A stretch of 64,000 nucleotides of DNA, taken from positions 496,001 through 560,000 of the forward strand of contig VWYX01000342.1 of the NCBI GenBank assembly GCA_013396525.1. Reading direction: 5' to 3'. The stretch is from Chaetorhynchus papuensis. Taxonomy: Eukaryota > Chordata > Aves > Passeriformes > Rhipiduridae. Numbering within the stretch: position 1 is the first letter of the stretch; each line of letters starts with the position of its first letter. Shown here in pieces: positions 12,284 to 25,700 of the stretch. A program made the translations under genes and the position numbers. The notes under the pieces are model-generated. The model was not told the DNA's origin. It did no database searches and was given only the letters and a program-made list of their open reading frames with translations.

Positions 12284-15200
12284 AAATATTGCATTCGTGA
12301 CTATTTGAATACTGCTGAGGGAGAAGTTTTAAAAAAGTTTATTGGGAATAATCTTTCAAATGAAGAAATGATCAAACGTCTGAATAACATTGGACTTACT
12401 TGGCTCCATGCCACACTTGGACCTCCAGAGTCCTTTTCATACTGCCTTCACATATGGGCCAGTAATCCCTGAAAAATAAAAACCCATCTCCCTTGGAAAT
12501 TATAATTTGGTATAGCGAAGGGCTGAGAATGTTACCACAAATCACACAAAGAGAAACACTGATCCCAATGGTCATATCTGGAGAGCTGCTGAACCACTGT
12601 AGACCTAAACTGCTCTTAGTCTTACTAGTCAGAACATCAATTAACTGAAAAATGCAGATCTAGATTTTTGAACTTTGGAAATGATACAGTAAATTTTAAA
12701 ATTATCAGTGGATTACCTGTATAATTAACTGTATATATATGCACATATGTAAATGCCCCCACTTTAGCACATATTTCATATAATCTAACTATATTAGAAC
12801 ATGTTTTGGCAGAATCTTTTAATGTCTCATCTTTCCAAAACTTTCCAAAACAGGCTTATGAAGTTTTAAGTAGAAAAGCTATTCATACATTTTGCATTGT
12901 GGGGTTCCAAGACCCAAGAAGCACAGATTCTTTTTATATAAAGGTAATATGTTCAAGTTCCAGCTATAGGTCCACTGGTATCATTGCTTGTGAAGGAAAC
13001 TTAGGGTTTTGATAGCCTTTTTTTTTACAGGCCTCTTACACTCTGTACTCATTTGATTGAAACTGTGCTAAAATTGTGATGAAAGATATTACAAGAGACC
13101 AATTTATGTGTTAATATTTGAGACATTATTAGAATAATTATTAAGATTAACAAAACATTTTATTTTTATGAATAACTGCTATCAGTTTCAAGATATTCTT
13201 AATACATTACTACTCAGCCCACTTTATATAAACTGAGATAAGCTAATAATCTACTTTATGTTTGCAACAAAACTTAACAAAACTCTTACATTCTAAGCAT
13301 GTTGAGATTGATAGCCTCAGTAGAATACAGCAAAGGAAACCATCTCATGCAGTGTTTGAAAAATTTTTTAAAAAATCAAATATTTATCATCAGGTGTATC
13401 ACCCTGGAAAGGGTTTTCTTTCAGATTATAAAAGAATTCTGAATCAAAATCGTAACTGATGTCTCTTGCTCTTGTCTTAGTCATCTGATCAAAGTGGACA
13501 GATTTCTGCAGTTTTTATTTAAGAGCTTCTTTTAACAGTTAATTTTTTTTCTATATGGATTTCCTCCTTTTTTCCTACTCTTTTGTATTTCAGATTTGAT
13601 GGTGAATCATGAACAAATTTAGGTCCCATGTAAATATATACTGTTTACTTTTCTTTTGTCACAGTATAAGAAAACAACATGGTAATAAAATATCACAGCC
13701 AACATTAATCTTCAAATCCTAGCTACTGCCCTGTTTAACAAGCCTTACTTTAAACATGTAACACAGCCTGTTTTTTCCAAGCACAACTCCCTAGGATGCC
13801 ACAGGGCTGTAATATTAGCCTAATATTCAAGTCAAATACTTTCTAGCCAAGGTTCTTTTATTGCTCTCCCTTCACAGGGTCAACCAGACACTAGATAGCT
13901 TTTTTCTGGACAAAAAAAAATTTTTAGAGTTGCGTATTGAAGCGTCAGAGATGAGTGACTTTCAAAGTAGTTTGAACAAGATTGGAACTGCATTGAATGA
14001 TATTTGAATATACATCCTGGACTTTGTCACTCTCAGTGTGTGGGTTAGTTGAGTGCTTTGTTATTGGGCTTTCTTTGTCTTTCCTCTGGACCTTATTTTC
14101 CCAGTGACATGTCTTGCCATTAATTAGAAACATCTGGATAATAGGTATTCCTTTGAGAAGGGAACAAGTAATCCGATTTACTGAAGACAATTATGCTAAG
14201 GTAGGTAGAACACAATCCTCCAGTCGTTACTTCACTTGCATGGGAAATGAGATGTGTGCAGAAGTATCCTGAGAAACATCACTATGTATAAAGGCACTTA
14301 CAAGCTTGTGAGACCCAATTATTTTCTGGATATTTCCACCCACTAACTGCCAAAATTTACTTTTGTATAAAAAGGAAGATTTGTGCACTGTGAAAATTGT
14401 CTGCAAACTGATCTTACAGGAACCTCATCTATGCAAATGCTTTTAGCTAAGGTACTTTAAATTACAAAAAATATTGTAACACACTAATGAAATTCAAAAT
14501 AAATATGCGACTACAGAAGATGGATCAAATGGAGAATCATAGATTGATGAAGAAAATTTAAAAGAACCCAAGGAAATCACTCCTGTTTTACAGACCTACT
14601 CACTGCTGAAACTTTAGCTAACTTTAGCTTTGTGTGTAAAACTGAAATCCAGTACAGCTTTGTGAAAAGATCCATCAAGATATGTGACTAATTTTTTAAA
14701 CTACTTTTACCCCTTTGAAAGTTCTGACACTTAAAAACCCCCCATTTTACCCAAACTTGGCATGATCAAGTGGTGGATAGAACCAGCCTCAGCATGGTCT
14801 TCAAATTTGATCACCTTGTAGAATGGGAAGATTTTAGCAGAGTAGCTCCCTATAGTTTCTGCAGCTAATTATAAGTAAACTGGTCATTGCTCAGTCCTTA
14901 AAAGGGGTTTGGGGCATCCTCACCTCCCTTAAAGACCACGCTCCTTGGAGCACTATCATCGTCTGTCTTCCCATGGAGCTTTATACCTTCTCTCTAGTTC
15001 TCTATGTCTTCTGTTAGGTTTGAAAGGGAGCTGATCTTCTAAGGGAGCTCTATGCAATTGCACACCCCATCATCTCAACTTTACTCACCTGTGCCCCCTC
15101 CTTTGGATTTACAGCCTACAAACTTGGCTTCAGTTATAATGAGTCAACATTCGATTTTATGAGAAACCACTAGCTTATATAAAATAGGTGCACCACTAAC

Positions 15201-17551
15201 CACCTGTTTTTTACAGCTTGGTGTCATAACACAGAGATTGGCAAATTCAAAGTGAAGTACTAGAATGTCCTTCTGATAAAGGTCCACCTAGTCTAATCTT
15301 TTCTTGCACTGTTTTCTAGGTGGGATTAGATAGAGTTTTAGTTTGCACGTCCTTTGTTGTTCCTCTTGTATGAATACTTGTTTTCAGTGCTGCCTGTTTT
15401 GCATGTTATGAATAAACTTGTTCATCTGTATTTTACACTTCACTTGGTACAAATTAGGCATAAATTCAGGCAAATAAACAGCTAAACATTTCTTACCTAA
15501 AACTGTAGGAAATGAGACAAACCTCCCACATGGTGCACCTCGCTGGCGTAGGTGGATTTACTCAAAAATCCCAGAAGTCACAGGAAACCTGTTACAGCCC
15601 TGTAAATTGAGTATAATTTATTACCTAAGCTCTTCTTATTTCTATGGCTGGTTCTGGAGCTGGCACAGGCATAACTGCCTTGGGTCTGGCTGCACTTTTC
15701 ACATAAGTGCTGATGGCTGGTAAGTTATCTAAGCAGGTATGAAAGAGAAACCTCTTTTCGGCAAGCTGATTCGCCTCTTACATTCCTTGTTTTAAAATGT
15801 TGTTCCTTTCACTGCAGTTTGTTGGCCAAAACAGGAACCTGATACTCTGATGTGCTACCTGCTTCTGCCTATAGCTGCTACTTCTCTGAGGCCACCTGCT
15901 TTATTATTGCCCAACCCCTCTGTTTTACTATCAACTGCAGTGCTAATTGTTTTCAGTTCTCTTCGTCCCTTTACTCAGAATAGTTGCTACTAGAATCAGT
16001 GAATAGCTGTTGGGATCAACCAACTAATTTTTGTTTGTTTAATTTTTATTGATTGAAAATAGATGGGAAAGGATGATTTAATCTCAGTGTAATCGCACAC
16101 AGACACAAATTGTGACCTAGTGGTTTCTCCCACTGCCACCCAAAAGGTATCTGGTTTTCTGCTCTCACTCTCAGTTCCTTTCCCCTCATGGGGCAATATG
16201 AGGTAAGAAATAAAAACAGTGCAGGAGCACAGATGGCCAGAGGGTCAAAGTATCAGCATGGTGTCCTGAGTGGCAGGCAAGGCTGGTGGAAACAGAAGGA
16301 GGGCATTGTTCTCCCTTCCAGTACTGGAAGGGTTCTGTGAAGTTTTCCAGGACAAACCACAGAGCACTGGGAAAGGCAAGTCCTTGGTGGTCAGCAGAAC
16401 ATATTGCACAGCCTCTCTGGTAGCATGAATGGAAAAATTGATAGAGATATAGATTTTTGAGCATTTTAATCTAACCATATAATCAGTTTCTTAGGAAAAA
16501 AATGGGACTTAAGTAATTGATGTTGAATGAAGTTTAGGATTTACAATGAAATTGCTTGGCACTGAAGATGGAGCGTGGAACCGGTTGGAAAAGAACACAG
16601 AAATGCCTACTGCACTTTAGATAAGAGGTAACTCCTCATGTGTTACTGAAATACTAGGATATGGAGTCATAACTCTTTTATTAGGAGCCTCTTTCCGTCT
16701 TCCCTGTGACAGAAAACTTCTTCCTTCACTGCACATCTGAGTTAGGGTCTGTGGACGGGTGTACCAGAAGTATCCATGTGTTGCTTCTCTTCCTAAATTC
16801 TTCAAAGGTCTTCAGAAACATATGCCACTCAATCTCTACATGCAGTGAGAACACAACTCTCTCTTACAAGTCTTAAAACGCCCAAGATGTAAACAATTCT
16901 TCATTTACTCACTTTCATGCTTATTCAAGTTAATTTCTATAGATGAAGGCTGCAATTACAATATGTCACTTAATGTCATACTAATCTGGTTGTTTCTCAG
17001 AGAATCCCTTCCACACTACTGCCAGCTAAGAACTCTATATTGAGCTCCTATTTGTAAAGTCTTGTGCAGCGGTATCATCATGTACTTTCTATTGCTTCGG
17101 AATGCGAGTGGTGGTTAATTGAGAAAAAATTGAGCTGTTTTGAATAAATGAGACAAAACCAAAATAATTGAACACACTTTTCAAGTTTGCTCAGAAAACC
17201 AATAAGGATGACTAAATGGTGACATGAAAATCAGCAGTGACACCCATAAATGCACTCACTTAAAAAGAGAGCAATTAGTAACTGACTGCATCCTTATTCT
17301 TATACTGCACTTGTAGTAAAAACGCATGTTTTGCCAAGCTCCTGAATTGAAAATTAGTCACAAAAATACTTGTGAACATCTTTTTTTCCTCTCCATTGCA
17401 TTCTTTACCAAGAAACAAGTCTACATTTGAAGTACAGATAATTTTTGAAATTATTTCTTTCTTGCCCTATGGTTTTATTCCTATAAAGTATTTTGGGATA
17501 TGATAGTACTATTTTATTGCCAGAGAAACATGGGAAGCATTAGACATAACT

Positions 17552-17582
17552 TCTTCTTTAACCAAAGTCTTCTTTAACCAAA
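17552..17582. repeat. Two-copy 16-bp tandem duplication
   Basis: TCTTCTTTAACCAAAG is followed directly by a second copy (TCTTCTTTAACCAAAA). This is a simple local duplication, probably from replication slippage. Confidence 0.75.
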
Positions 17583-20500
17583 AAGCATTTTCAAAAACTG
17601 TTTTAGTTGCCAATATCAAAGAGTGTGAAAGTGTTTACTCCTTCCAACGGTTCTCCCTCTAACTTTCTCAGAAAACTGTGTGGATAATTAAAATTCAGTT
17701 TAATGTGGGAGCTTTAACAACTGAAATTTTATAATGACTATACACAGAGGTAGACCCAGACCACTGAGAATTTCTCAGGTGGCTTTTCAGCTTTTCAAAA
17801 AGTGACTTTAGTTGTTTTAGCCAGCATTTTTCAGACTTTCAAATGTATTTTTTTAGTTTGGGTTATCTTTTTATAGAATGACTCATAAACCCGCCTTCCC
17901 ATTGGAGCCTTAAGTAATCAGCTTGTCAAAGGGAAAATTTCAGTTCAGAATTAATGTGCATGTACGTGCGGATCAGCAAGACAAACATTTTAGACACGAG
18001 AGATTTTCAAACTAGCATAGTTTCTCATGGCTAAGGATTGGAATGAAAAATGCTATTTCATCTAGACTCTTCTCTTTTCCAAAGAGAAGATGCTCTCCCT
18101 GTGCTCTGGGTGATAGTGTGAAGACAAAAACCATATAACCACCCTCCACCTTCCCTTCCTGACCAAAATGGCTCCTGAACTTTGTGATGCTACTGAACTT
18201 TGCAGTCCTAAGTGTTTTGTCTTCCACAGCAGAGAAGTTTTAAGTTGTCAGTAGTAAAGTTGCACCTGAGAATGGCTGCTTTTGCAAGAGTGGAGAAGAT
18301 AACTTTTTATTTATTATTAGTCTGAAGAGTTATGAACCCATTCCATTATTTCTGCTGTGTGACTCAGAGACTGTTCCTGAGCCTTAAGTACACTTGTTCT
18401 GCTCCTGCTTGATTGAAAAAGAGAGCTCGATGTGGAGTATATGTCAGGGTGTACCTTGGGTTAAAACCAGATTCCACTAGATGTAACCCAGCCTTCAACT
18501 CAGAAAAACATCTCCGTATGCTAGGCCTGAGCTCCTCTCACGTCAAGAAAATTGCACTTCATGAGTAACCTTTCATAGTAATCATCCTGATAACGTTGTA
18601 GAAAGACATTATTCCGCAAAAATATTATTTCCTCTCAAATTGAGCTGACAGGATACAATTCCAACAGAGAAATTATTTGTTTGGCTGGAGAATTCCCAGC
18701 TTGGAAAGAAATTGAATGGAGTTGTTGTGTCTGGTTGAATGGCTGAGTCTTGGGAATTTGTACAAGGGCAGCATGCATTTATTTCTTTTAAACTTTGGTT
18801 CAATGCAGGCCATTTCATGGGGAGAATGGGAAAGGATAAAGCCTGGTTTCAGTGACAAAAATCTGTGTCTGAAATCCTTAATTTGAATTTATAACTCATC
18901 TTCTTATTCTGCCAAGCATAACTGTAAAATTCCTTTTAATAAGTATTCTACTGCAATTTAATATTGTATGAATCCAAACTGATGCTGCTTTTGATAAATG
19001 TTCATTATAAAACAGAGATAAAGATCTGTGCTGCAACTATTTTTTTTATAATACTGTCTAGTTTACAATAAAGATCTGTCTTCAGCTGTTTGAAATACTA
19101 GTTTATAATATTTTAATCTGTTTCTAAAGGTGAAAAATTTTTTCTTAGTCTAGTAATATAATGTCTCAAAGACAACCTGGCCAGAGAAAATGAAGCCTTA
19201 TTTTAATCTTAATTTAGATCCTTTAAAATAGATACATAAGCTTTCATGCTTTCATTGAGATAAAGTAGCAAATTAAATAATCATGCTGGAACCATTACTA
19301 GATTTAAATACAGAGTATTGATTTACATTGTCTTACTTTGCAATCAGTCTTTAGCTAACCTTTTCTCAATATTTTCAAGGAACTCCCAAAAGAAGTAATT
19401 TCCTTTATGTCTATGTAAAGATATTAAATTATATGCCATAAACTATCTAAATTGCAAAGATGTATAAAAGTCTATAGGCAATACACAGAGGTATTACTAG
19501 GCATTTGATCCATGTACTTCCTTTAAATCCACAGAATGGTAGTTAGGGGAAATGGAAAGGTTTTGGAAGCTATTATTCGCAGTGATTCAGAGGAGCCAGA
19601 ATCTTCTGCCGCAATAGAAATTAAATGACAATTTGAAATAGAGAATAGGGAAGTTGTTCAATAATTCTACTGAATCTGATTAAAGTCTACCAGAAAATAA
19701 GGTAGAGTGCAGGGTTTTCTGTATTAAAGAAACATACATTATTATTTAATTTAGAAAAGCGTATACGAATGTAGACTGATGTTATTTTAGAATATTAGAT
19801 TAGATATTAAAAAAAGCAGATGTAAAGCTTATTTTTATAATTTCATTGCTACTGTTCTTTTGTTGTTTGGTTTGGTTTTATTGGGGGGTGAAAATGACAT
19901 CTTTCAAAGCTTTTGTTAAAAGAAAAGTTGAATTACATATTTTATGACAGACATGCAAAAGTTTTGTTCTTAAATTCCGTTGGTTCAGAATTGACTGCAA
20001 ATCAGAAGAGAAATTGGTGTACACTGCTTTGACACAACAATGAATTTTTGTTTGCTATCTGTTTTGGAACTGATTTCCAACATAAATTCACCATGGATAA
20101 ATTGACTAGAGAGATGAAACAACCAGAAGCTTAAAATAAAGTAAGAATATTTGTGGCCCAAAATAAATGAAATAAAAAAAGAGAGATCATTTTATATTCT
20201 AAAAATTGAAGTTAGGGGTTTTTAATTACTGCTATGAATACTAATATGAAACAAGATGTCTAATTTTTACAGCTATAGATTTTGTAGTCTGAAGAACTAC
20301 AGAGTATGCTGTTCATAGCCCTTTCTATTTCTCTCTCTACTGGGAATCCTTGCCTCTTTTCCTCTCCAGACACTCTATGCACCTATCACCAACTCTCCCT
20401 GCTGATGGGGACATGGTAACCATGCAAGATGCAATCCCATCATGGGGAAAATGGGGAATTATATGACTCAGAGCTCTAGAAATTCATACTGATTTTATGC

Positions 20501-21495
20501 TCAGGCAGAAACATTTTTTTTCTGTGGCAGTGTTCTCTTGAGGGTGGAAAAGAAACTGAGAGTCCTGGTGGGCAAGGTAATGCAGTACCTTCACATGTTA
20601 AGTGATGAAAGGAGGTTTGTGTTTCCAGTTTCTTAACAACCCAAGCTGGTAGAATTTTATGGTTTCTGTCTTTTTTCTTTCCTAGAGAACTAGGTGTATA
20701 ACCATTTATTTCACACACAGAAAAACAGAAGCACAAGTTGATTTAGATACAGGTGGAGAATAAGACTTGTAATTTTTAGCTCTGCATAAGATTGTCTTTG
20801 CTATAACTATCAGCATGAAAAGCTGAAAAGTAGGACTATAATAAATCAAGAAAAAAGCATGTCTTACATTGTTTGACTTGAATATAACATCTCAGGCTTA
20901 AAAAAATCTTAACTTTTTTTCAGTAATCTGTGGGCTGTAAAATGATCAACTCTAGCATGTGGGCATCATGAATTTAGAAATAGCTCGTGGGAAATCAATA
21001 AAGTTCTTTATTTGTTTTGATGTTTGAACATAGCATAGAGGACCAAAGACATATACCAAGGATAAAAGCTTAATCCAGCAGAAAAAAAATATCTGCTGTA
21101 AATGTTCGATACGTTGTCCCAGCTGTGCTGCCACATATTCCATTACAGCTGAGGCAGGAAGCAATCTTCCCTGCATTCCTGTAGTCTCTAATGACTCAGC
21201 TGAAGATGAGAACAGCATGTGCGTTTCAAAATCTGGTGACAAGCACAAAGGCAGTTTGGGAAATGAAGTGATTGCATCCTGGGAAGATAATAAAATTACT
21301 TTTCCCTCTGACGATCATAACAACAAAACACATTGAATGGACTGAACTTCTAAATGGACTGATTCTTAAGGCACAGATTATCCCTGGCAAAGAATGGGAC
21401 CTCTTGTCATGGCACAGATAGGGATGGAGGAGGAATAGTTACATGTCCTTTATATAACTAAAAAGTTTCTGATATTTACCTGCATTTGAATTTCA

Positions 21496-21519
21496 GAATT
21501 CATACACGAGTATGAATTC
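21496..21519. repeat. Perfect 10-bp inverted repeat with 4-nt loop
   Basis: GAATTCATAC (21496-21505), loop ACGA, then GTATGAATTC (21510-21519). The arms are exact reverse complements. No associated gene or transposon end is visible. Confidence 0.8.
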
Positions 21520-22518
21520 AACCTCAGTGCCATTAACTGCAGTAAAATACCTGTCAGTGGGGTAATACTAAGTAGTTAATTCTTGAGGAGATTGAGACTG
21601 GACAAGAGAGGATAATACATTTCATTTTCTCTTCTGTGTATATTACTTATTCACTTTTTTAATATGGCTTTTTTCCATACTAGCACAAAGCAGGATTCCT
21701 CCACAATGTCTGCATTCTTCCTTTGATTATTCTCCTCTGGTTATTAAGAAGAGTTAGAGAAGAAGAGAGAATCAAAGTTTCAGCAGCTCTTCCTCCACTC
21801 TCAGGATTTTTTTCTGTTGTGAAAGGGTTGGGATTTATTTACTGACTTTTTCACATCCAAACAATTAAGGCTGTGAGGAAGAAGTTTATAAGTTCCTTTA
21901 AAAGATGTGTTTTGAAATCTCCCTTTTTTGGTTTTCTCTTCCAGTAGACTTTGGTTTACATATATACCAGGCAAATCTACTTCCTTTTGATTTTTTCAGA
22001 TGTTACTACATTCTAAGTTTTTTCAAACAGTCTTTTCTAATTAACTTTACTTTTTTCTCATGTTAAGATTGCGTCTGCAGGTAGTCATGTCCACAGGATG
22101 CCTACTGTATATGAAACAGCTGCTGTATTTCTGCTTATCAAATATGCCAGAAGTAGTCACATGATTTCTGCTCAGCTGTGAAGAAAAAGTAGGAGACAGT
22201 CAAAGAGTTATTTCTTCATTTCTATGTCATCCAAGAAAATGTGCCAGCTCTTTGCAGATTACTGATTGCTGGATGAGTGTAGGCTGTCCCCAGAGATGCT
22301 CTGTGGGAGACAGTCACTTCAGTCTATTACTTTAGATTAACCTACTCTGCAACCTCTCTAGAGACACTATATCCTTGGGAAGATTTTAAAATAGATTTGT
22401 AAACAATCCTTTTGTGAATTTAGTCGATAGTACTGTGATAATACAGATGAAACAACAAAAAACACATGTCTACAAAAAACCCCATCGAAATTTTGAAACA
22501 TTTTTGTCCTGTATGTTG

Positions 22519-22750
22519 AGGAATTCTTTCAGTGCAGGGATCTTGGTGAGGAGCTGCAGTGGGAACTGCAGGTTGAGCTCTGGGTGATGGAAGCCCCAGG
22601 CCGGAGGCCATGAAGTGCTGACCCTTTCCAGAACAAAGGGCACAGGGACCTGTGGCCAGGCCAGGTGTCCAGGCACTCAGAGACACAGCAGGAGATACTG
22701 ACCCCCAGAATTTCTCCCACTTAGACTGTGAGGGCTTCCTTTGTTCAGGG
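22519..22750. other. GC-rich block of unknown origin
   Basis: This roughly 230-bp segment is clearly richer in G and C than the AT-rich DNA on both sides, with motifs such as GGCCGGAGGCC. Its minus strand is open in more than one frame, including a 68-codon frame at 22470-22676, but the residues match no family I recognise. It could be a fragment of an old LTR or other transposon, a conserved regulatory element, or a decayed exon. It is flagged as a compositional feature only. Confidence 0.4.
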
Positions 22751-25700
22751 TCCCTCCTTGGAGGTACTCGCTTGAGCTATTTGGATATTTAGTTATTACA
22801 AGATTAAACAATTTTAAGGATTTGGACATTTGAGACTCTGCTCTGGGAAACCTGGGGTTGAGCTGTTCAGGAAAGCTTGTCTGTGAGAAAAGAAGATAAT
22901 CTCCTCTACATAAGCTTCTCAAAATTGTCTTTTCTGCTCTTATCACAACACTAAAATGTCTTGTCTGGTAAGATATGGATGGGAAAGAAGAGAAGAGAAA
23001 AAAAGCGAATGTATAATTGCATTCCCCTACTTTTGACATGCAAGTTTATTTAATGAAACAGGTAAAGCATGGGCACAGTCTGAATGAATTAGGAGGAAAG
23101 TATTTGAGACTTGAACTGCATTTTCATACACCAGGAAAGTTTTTCTGATGCCAAGTGTCTTGGAAATGATAAGGCATGTCTGCCTAATCCCAGGTAGGTT
23201 TGAACCAACCTTGAACCACCTTAATTTTGACAGCCACCAAGTACCATTATTTTTTCTGTGTGGAAAAAATATGAGGATAGGAAAGATAAAAAGGAAGATT
23301 ATACTGACCACACAGATAGCAAGAGGTCCCTGCTGTTCTGTATGTTAAACCTACTGCACCTTCAAGGCCTAGCCTGGACAGCAGTATAATTTGAAGCTTC
23401 ACTGCTGTGCAGGGGTACAGTATTATTTCCACACCAGGATCCTTAGCCACTGGCCCTAAAGAATGACCTTCCTTGTGGTGAACTGCCTCACACAACACAG
23501 AGATGCAGCTCCTGGTTCCTTTCCACAGAGAACAGTAATTTATATCACCATGCTCACTCTGTTGTTATTTCTGCAGCTTCCTTCACGCTTTCAAACACCT
23601 TTACATGGGAATTCGCGTAGCTTCTTGGATTTATAGATTTTTTTTTTTTTTGAAAGCAAATCAACAAAAAGCCAGAAAGGGGGTCCAGGTGTCCTAGCAC
23701 TTGCCGTGCTGTTTCCCAGTTTTTGGACCAACTTGCATGATGCAGATATCACGATGTGAAATAAGACTGAAGAGTAGAAGCAATGGTCCTAAATTGTAGT
23801 GGCAGCCTGCATGGAGATGAGTTTTTGCATCTTTCAAAGACCTTGCACTTCATCTCACTTACCTGACATTTACCTCTCTTTGTTATTGTCAGATAGAAAG
23901 ACCCCATAAGGAATAAAGCAACAAAAATATTTTCAGTTTCTACTGCCTCTAAAATCACAAAATCAGAAGAAATAATTGTCTGTAGGCACTTGTTTGTTTA
24001 CACAGAAGTAACAGATGGGCATGAACCACAAAAACATATGATGCCCTGCCTCTTTTCATTCATTAGTTGATTGTGAAATCTGCAGCCAGGTGATTCAATA
24101 CTGATTGCTTGTTCTCTGTGGTGATTTTAGCGTGCCGACAGTTTAACACAGATTATTGACATTGCCTTGACTCTCCTCCTTTGTCAGAGGCAGACAACTC
24201 TGAAGGGTTAGGCCGTCTCCACCCACAACTGGATTGGCCTTATCAAAATGGGTATAGGACTCAATGCATTATGTAGATATCACATTCCTCCAAGTGGAAC
24301 CCCAAAGTATGTATTTCTGAAGCATGACAGTGGAAATTTGTTTAATCTTGAATTACATTAATTTTATGATTGCATGTTCCAGTTTTTCATTGCTAAGATA
24401 TCCCTGCACTTAAAAAGTTTTCAGCTCTGCTGCACTGTAAACCCATTGGTTCCTGTTGTGTCCAGAGTAGATAAGAGAGGAAGTGTTTTCCTTGCTTTTT
24501 CTAGTTACTTTTTATGTACCTGTCCTTTGCAGCTCACACTGGCCCACTTAACACCTTCAATCTTGCCCCTAAGATCATGTATTTTGACAAGATGCACTGA
24601 TTTCTAGACTTATTTTTCCTGCTATATCACACCTTGTCTTGAAATGCAGAATCTGAAGCTGGCAGCTGAGGCTGGCCTAATACAGTGGCATAGAAAGATC
24701 ACTTCAGAAGTCTCTCATACAATACATCATTTTTTCTCAGCACTGTGATCCTTATGAATCAAACTCTGTCTGTGATCCTCTGACAGCTGTAAGAATGATG
24801 CAGGAGGAGAGAGAGGTCACCACAAAGGGAGCCAAGAATACAACAGTAAGAGTAATATGCTCTTTTGAGAGTGGGAGCACAGGCAGGGTGCGATAAATGG
24901 ATACAGGCTGTGATGACAGTCCAGCAGGTATTTAAAAGCATTTTGCTGCCATCTAGTACTTTTTATTAGTAGAAGCACTACTCTTTGGAAAAACACTAGG
25001 AAAAGAAAAGAATAACATACAAAAAAAAAAAAGGTCCCAACCCTAAGTATGTGATATCTAGTATGAGCTTCACATGTCAGAATGGAAGAACATATTGTGT
25101 GAGCCAATATCTGTGGGATACCACTGTCCATATGGGAATTAAATCCATAATGCAGCAGTATTTCTGTGAATGGTAATATGGCTTTTCTAACTTGCTCTAA
25201 AGCTGTAAGCATAAGGGACATACTAATTGCTTACTGCAGGATCTTTAAGATGTGCTGTTGATAGTGCATGCATCTTCCTAGTTCTAGTATCTTCCTTGTT
25301 CACGCACTTTTCTCAAAGTCACCGGTTTAGAGTGCTCTCTGACAGTCTGGACCCATCCAAGCTCAGTTTCTCAATGTGAGAGTGAAATGTGTCAGTCAAA
25401 ACATTGTCCCTAACACAATCCAAGGACTTGTTGGATGATATTTGCCCTGTACTCCTCCTTCATTAGAAATGAATGCAAAAAGCCTCTCATTAACACACCA
25501 TGCATAGTGCTTTGGCTTATTCTACTAGCTATAAAGAAAAACCCTCAGCTTAATCAGGCAGCAGATACCTCTCTGAAAAAAACTTATTCTTGAATAAGTT
25601 GAACTTCTATACCCAGAAACACGCATTCCCTTGTAAAGTACAAAGAATATCTGTTTCTACCCATGGCAGGTACTCATAAATAATCCCTACCTTTATGCTA

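Larger units (their letters stand above)
7001..22510. other. AT-rich noncoding DNA, no gene recognised
   Basis: No supportable exon or transposon was recognised in this 15.5-kb stretch. It contains short hairpins (8776-8798, 21496-21519), a T/G-rich homopolymeric stretch (12251-12283), a 16-bp-period duplication (17552-17582) and an isolated octamer at 14431-14438. A somewhat more GC-rich patch at about 16.13-16.41 kb has overlapping minus-strand open frames that I could not connect to a protein family. Confidence 0.55.

Noticed and set aside
14533..14560. AATCATAGATTGATGAAG as a minus-strand CR1 tail
   Set aside because: It only resembles the first few bases of the reversed CR1 tail, and the expected GGTTGGAAGGGACC does not follow.
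22677..23039. 120-codon minus-strand open frame
   Set aside because: Composition looks random, no known motif, and it spans the edge of the GC-rich block without a consistent signal.
24817..25221. 134-codon minus-strand open frame
   Set aside because: It crosses a 12-base homopolymer giving a phenylalanine string and has no domain, splice context or recognisable similarity.
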